This document shows, piece after piece, positions 61,801 to 64,000 of a stretch of DNA of 64,000 nucleotides. This DNA comes from Tenacibaculum sp. MAR_2010_89 (GTDB taxonomy: Bacteria > Bacteroidota > Bacteroidia > Flavobacteriales > Flavobacteriaceae): contig NZ_FNUB01000005.1 of the NCBI RefSeq assembly GCF_900105985.1, positions 1,488,001 through 1,552,000 on the forward strand. The letters run 5' to 3'. Each line of letters opens with the position of its first letter. Position 1 is the first letter of the stretch. A program made the position numbers and the translations under genes. The notes under the pieces were generated by a model. It had not been told where the DNA came from and did no database searches. It was given only the letters and a program-made list of their open reading frames with translations.

Positions 61801-64000
61801 TCCTAAATTTAATCCAACAGGAAATCATTATGAAGTAGTATTAGAAGAGCCATTGCAAAATGTAAATTTTGAAAATATAACTAGACGTAGTTTTATAGGT
61901 AATATTGTAGTGCCTTGTAATAATAGTGTTGGGGCATGGACTGGAAAAATAATTCGAACAGATATTGAATTTCCAAAGTTTGAAAAAATAATTAGTTCTG
62001 CTGATTTTAATAATGATACAACTGTTTTTACAATAAATGATTTGCTACCTGGTCAATACCGAGTTGAAATTACAAATACAAATGCAAATAGAGTTTTGAA
62101 AAGTCCTATAATAGATTTACGACGTAAAAATATTGTATACGATTTTGAATTTAGAAATCCTATTGAATTAGAAATTGAGTTGTTTGAATTTGATATGGCT
62201 GGTGTTAGAGATGTAAAAAACATGAGAGATTATGTTGGAGATAAAATTAGCAGTACTTGTGAAGGAAGTTTTACTTTTAAGTCTCATGATGGGTTTAAAA
62301 TGAATGTGAATGTTTTTGAAAGGTATGGAGTAAATAAATGCCCAGTTGAAGGAGCTGATGTAACACTTGGTGGTGATGCTATTTTAGCAGATAGTAATTT
62401 AACTGATAGAACTTTAAGTAAAGGAGTGTTAGAGTTTTTTACACAAGTTTCATCTCCTAATTTTTTAGGAGATCATTCAAGAAACTTCTTAATATCAGCA
62501 AGTCATAACGGTAGAACTGCATCTATAACTAAAAAAGCAATTATACTAGGTGCTCGCCAAGGAAATTCAGATTTTACATTGATAGAACCTCAAGTTGGTT
62601 TTGTATTACATGATCCTCCAGGAGATAATAGTTCTGCAACTTTAGCAAAAGGAGCTACATATTCGTACTCATTTTCTGCTGAAAATGGAATAGGTTTAGA
62701 AATAGATAATTCAATTGGAGCTAAACTAAAAGTAAAAAAACAAATTTTAACAGGAATTGTTGCAGCTCCATTAGGAGTAGGAACTGTAGCAGGATTTGTG
62801 AACCCTGTTTTACAAACTAGTAGTGATACTCAAGGTTTAATTGGAGGAAAGTTTGATTATTTAAGGCATAGCGGTAATTCAGAAACAGTTACTTTAGAAA
62901 AGTCAATTTCTACACCTTCAGATCCTACGTATGTAGGAGAAGATGCCGATGTATTTATAGGTACATCTAAGGTAATAACTTTTGGAACTGGTCAGGTACT
63001 TAAATTGAATGGATGTTCACCAGTTGTGCAAAATTCAAATAAAGTAGCTAAACCTTCGTCTGTAACCCCTTTTGCATATACAAAACAAAGTTTAAATGAT
63101 ATTGTAATACCTAACTTATACCAATTAGCAATTGCTAAATATGATAAGAATAATGGTATTGTATCACCTCCTAAAGATAGAAATCATTTAGATTTAAAAG
63201 GTACTTTGGAAAAATTATTAGCGAAAACTCCGAAGGATAAAGAAGATAAAGATATTATTAATTATTTACATCAAATTAGTAGATGGACTTCTATCATTGA
63301 TAAGAATCATAACAAAAGAACGAAGGCATATTTTGATAGTGCACCTAATTTTAGTAGCACTACAAAAAAACTAACAAATGATAATGATGTAGGACAAAGT
63401 GGAGCTGGGTTAAACGCTTCTGCTTTAGATAAACGAATTACATTTGATGCGTTAACTGAAATCAGTTACACATTATCAAGAGAGAAAACGAAGAGTTCTG
63501 GAAACTCATTTAGTGGTGGTCCATATGTAGGTGTTAGTTTCTCAACAGATTTTACAATTTTTGGAGCGGGTCTTACATTTAATAATCAAACGAAGGTTCA
63601 CAATTTTAATAGTAGAACTGATTCAGATGAAAATGGAAATAACAGAGTAGATAGTTTTACATTAAACGATGATGATGCAGGAGATCATTTTGATGTATTA
63701 ATTAGAAGAGATCCTGAATATGATACCCCAATGTTTTTAACCAATGCAGGAAGAAGTTCTTGTCCGTTTGAATCAGGAACTGTACCTAGAGAAGGTGTTG
63801 AGTTGATTGTTGATAAAGTAGTAGGATATGGTACTGGAGATGAATCGATATTATATAACTTAACGTTACGTAATACACAAGTAGCGAAAGATGCTACTAG
63901 AAAAACGTATATAGTAGGAATGGCAGGTGCTTCAAACTCATTAGGGGCAGTTGTAAATTTGAATGAGTCACCTATTTTTGAGCCAACAACTTCTTCAAAG
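58805..64000 (+). CDS. Giant secreted LamG-repeat protein, N-terminal 1732 residues
   Basis: The frame opens with ATG at 58805, stays open and runs off the window, giving at least 1732 residues. A signal peptide ends at about residue 25 (VHAQQ). Three LamG/concanavalin-A-like domains are seen at about 60-182 (NIWHHYAFSIDKN), 442-572 (NWHHYAFTFNASG) and 769-920. A fibronectin-III-like segment lies at about 281-375 and a carboxypeptidase-regulatory-like segment at about 690-760 (TDNTGTYAIKTAPGKHVI). From about 920 on the sequence is not recognised; it contains VGFVLHDPPGDNSSAT at about 1260. It is probably a surface adhesin or giant structural protein. The end, and any T9SS domain, lies outside. 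Confidence 0.85.
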   Translation, partial: MRKNKIIGYLLIALLSSFSFVHAQQSYDLAVLQIQSKGKYSRVFNPQTNLNSLLSKGITNRATVEFWAMHNTASSGNSEAVNWEFSNLKTGSEEFKLSIQENKVSLKIGVSEQVKNLLLDNKLFKNIWHHYAFSIDKNANELRVYIDGIEHFFKNISNFNVEEIYFSSDKKTDLFLAEYRGWSTAKRKKQIKEQQYRTFYKEAKNSLLEQKNNGLEIVYTNTNYKNEDFFGGDVLTSISWQNLLYEYFPDENLIKEAEFSSKLKSNNISNISSEIQHPVLNLNKIIVRASDGDGIDNPLLSGSDGIFVEWQHVRNVDEYIIKRRNLRAGTISSVVHTMKDTKTKNPSESLFYVDKGILPNELYEYTIEAKHNGVTTLTGKDVGFVLPNGKVKGLIETSSSVATKFAKVEAIASGNINPGGALKFIQGKKPLLIKNIDEFRKAKGGATFEFWYKTPTITEGENTVLSIGNSELILQKSKIVVKLNGSTYVAGTRKSDTNWHHYAFTFNASGGTLFEDGTPISNGSSATLFALSLNNVNTFSLNKITNVTYYIDEVRFWNAPRSPLQINEYANHIIGGNVENLFAYYRFDFNDAHKAYNFSTKKRGEYLIESESVLEHLSANEQPQITYATYTNKKGDYKFTSLNTGIQGITNNDNKFEYTIKPSKPRFEFLPKTKQASVPRRLNGDLATNVNFTDVSSLPVTGVISYRVGDELYPVLRGTALKVDGSIVQSNEDSKVTTDNTGTYAIKTAPGKHVITPNPMPSLANEERLNEGSLRFDGKTGYARSINSITNNGNSFTWSGFVKPYLKTSNEDKVPAIQTVLQWGNLSLKLINNTTLKVYTGTQEKLSENLPANSLGQFSFFSISFDKEKGTMSLYVNDRRKSTSINSLEIASNLIVGSEEESNTFKNFSKSHIDLLEYRAVSLLEDDIAKLKQGKYLAIEQSKLQLSYSFDQKYGTKAINTVVDGVNNNYLQFEGGCNFDNTSHKQYVREIQYTYKATNPKFNPTGNHYEVVLEEPLQNVNFENITRRSFIGNIVVPCNNSVGAWTGKIIRTDIEFPKFEKIISSADFNNDTTVFTINDLLPGQYRVEITNTNANRVLKSPIIDLRRKNIVYDFEFRNPIELEIELFEFDMAGVRDVKNMRDYVGDKISSTCEGSFTFKSHDGFKMNVNVFERYGVNKCPVEGADVTLGGDAILADSNLTDRTLSKGVLEFFTQVSSPNFLGDHSRNFLISASHNGRTASITKKAIILGARQGNSDFTLIEPQVGFVLHDPPGDNSSATLAKGATYSYSFSAENGIGLEIDNSIGAKLKVKKQILTGIVAAPLGVGTVAGFVNPVLQTSSDTQGLIGGKFDYLRHSGNSETVTLEKSISTPSDPTYVGEDADVFIGTSKVITFGTGQVLKLNGCSPVVQNSNKVAKPSSVTPFAYTKQSLNDIVIPNLYQLAIAKYDKNNGIVSPPKDRNHLDLKGTLEKLLAKTPKDKEDKDIINYLHQISRWTSIIDKNHNKRTKAYFDSAPNFSSTTKKLTNDNDVGQSGAGLNASALDKRITFDALTEISYTLSREKTKSSGNSFSGGPYVGVSFSTDFTIFGAGLTFNNQTKVHNFNSRTDSDENGNNRVDSFTLNDDDAGDHFDVLIRRDPEYDTPMFLTNAGRSSCPFESGTVPREGVELIVDKVVGYGTGDESILYNLTLRNTQVAKDATRKTYIVGMAGASNSLGAVVNLNESPIFEPTTSSK

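Noticed and set aside
1..64000. CRISPR arrays, insertion sequences or prophage
   Set aside because: No regularly spaced repeats, transposase, integrase or phage structural genes were seen on either strand.

Overview
The window is AT-rich chromosomal DNA of a Bacteroidetes bacterium, most likely a marine member of the Flavobacteriaceae (Tenacibaculum/Polaribacter-like; the genus is a guess). The basis is a C-terminal type IX secretion sorting domain, TAnnTTTG-type -7 promoter elements, weak or absent Shine-Dalgarno sequences, a Bacteroides-type N-acylornithine carbamoyltransferase, and several protein families typical of that phylum. No prophage, insertion sequence or CRISPR array is visible.

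Layout. 1-2.2 kb: end of a leucine operon (leuC partial, leuD, leuB; no leuA here). 2.3-8.0 kb: a frameshifted exported-protein gene, a LytS/LytR-type two-component pair, a probable leukocidin/hemolysin-fold protein and a thioredoxin-like protein with a duplicated N-terminal module. 8.0-16.8 kb (minus strand): a nine-gene arginine operon, in transcription order GNAT, argG, argC, proC, argD, argF', argB, argE, argH, encoding a linear N-acyl pathway from glutamate to arginine. 16.8-17.7 kb: a divergent control region. On the arg side it holds a long, potentially folded 5' leader. On the ilv side it holds two consecutive Ile/Val-rich leader peptides, each followed by its own intrinsic terminator. 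17.7-25.4 kb: ilvE-ilvD-ilvB-ilvH-ilvC-ilvA, the full isoleucine/valine set. 25.4-25.7 kb: two identical tRNA-Phe genes on the minus strand.

25.8-33.5 kb is an envelope-biogenesis run (coaX, outer-membrane protein, TPR protein, lptC, small membrane protein, CNNM/CorC-type protein, PpiD-like chaperone). 33.6-43.5 kb: catalase, a T9SS-secreted alpha/beta hydrolase, lipoamide dehydrogenase, a glycosyltransferase and a three-gene ABC exporter. 43.7-54.2 kb: a small His/Cys-rich membrane protein, a carboxypeptidase-regulatory-domain protein, an M3 peptidase, purE and purK separated by an Asp/Glu-racemase-like gene, a Rieske-like lipoprotein, greA with a terminator-like leader hairpin, a HIT protein, an orphan histidine kinase, a flavin reductase-like protein and a DUF3127 protein with an SSB-like tail. 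54.2-64 kb: two Crp/Fnr-type regulators facing a cluster of secreted proteins. Two of these share a C-terminal module, and the last is a giant LamG-repeat protein (at least 1732 residues) that runs off the window.

The best-supported unusual feature is the tandem attenuator in front of ilvE. In both units a segment just after the leader stop codon copies the 3' arm of the terminator, which is the arrangement expected for ribosome-controlled antitermination. Other points worth following are the arg 5' leader, the Ser at the acyl-selectivity position of ArgF', the pore-forming-toxin-like protein without a signal peptide, and the secreted cluster at the right edge.
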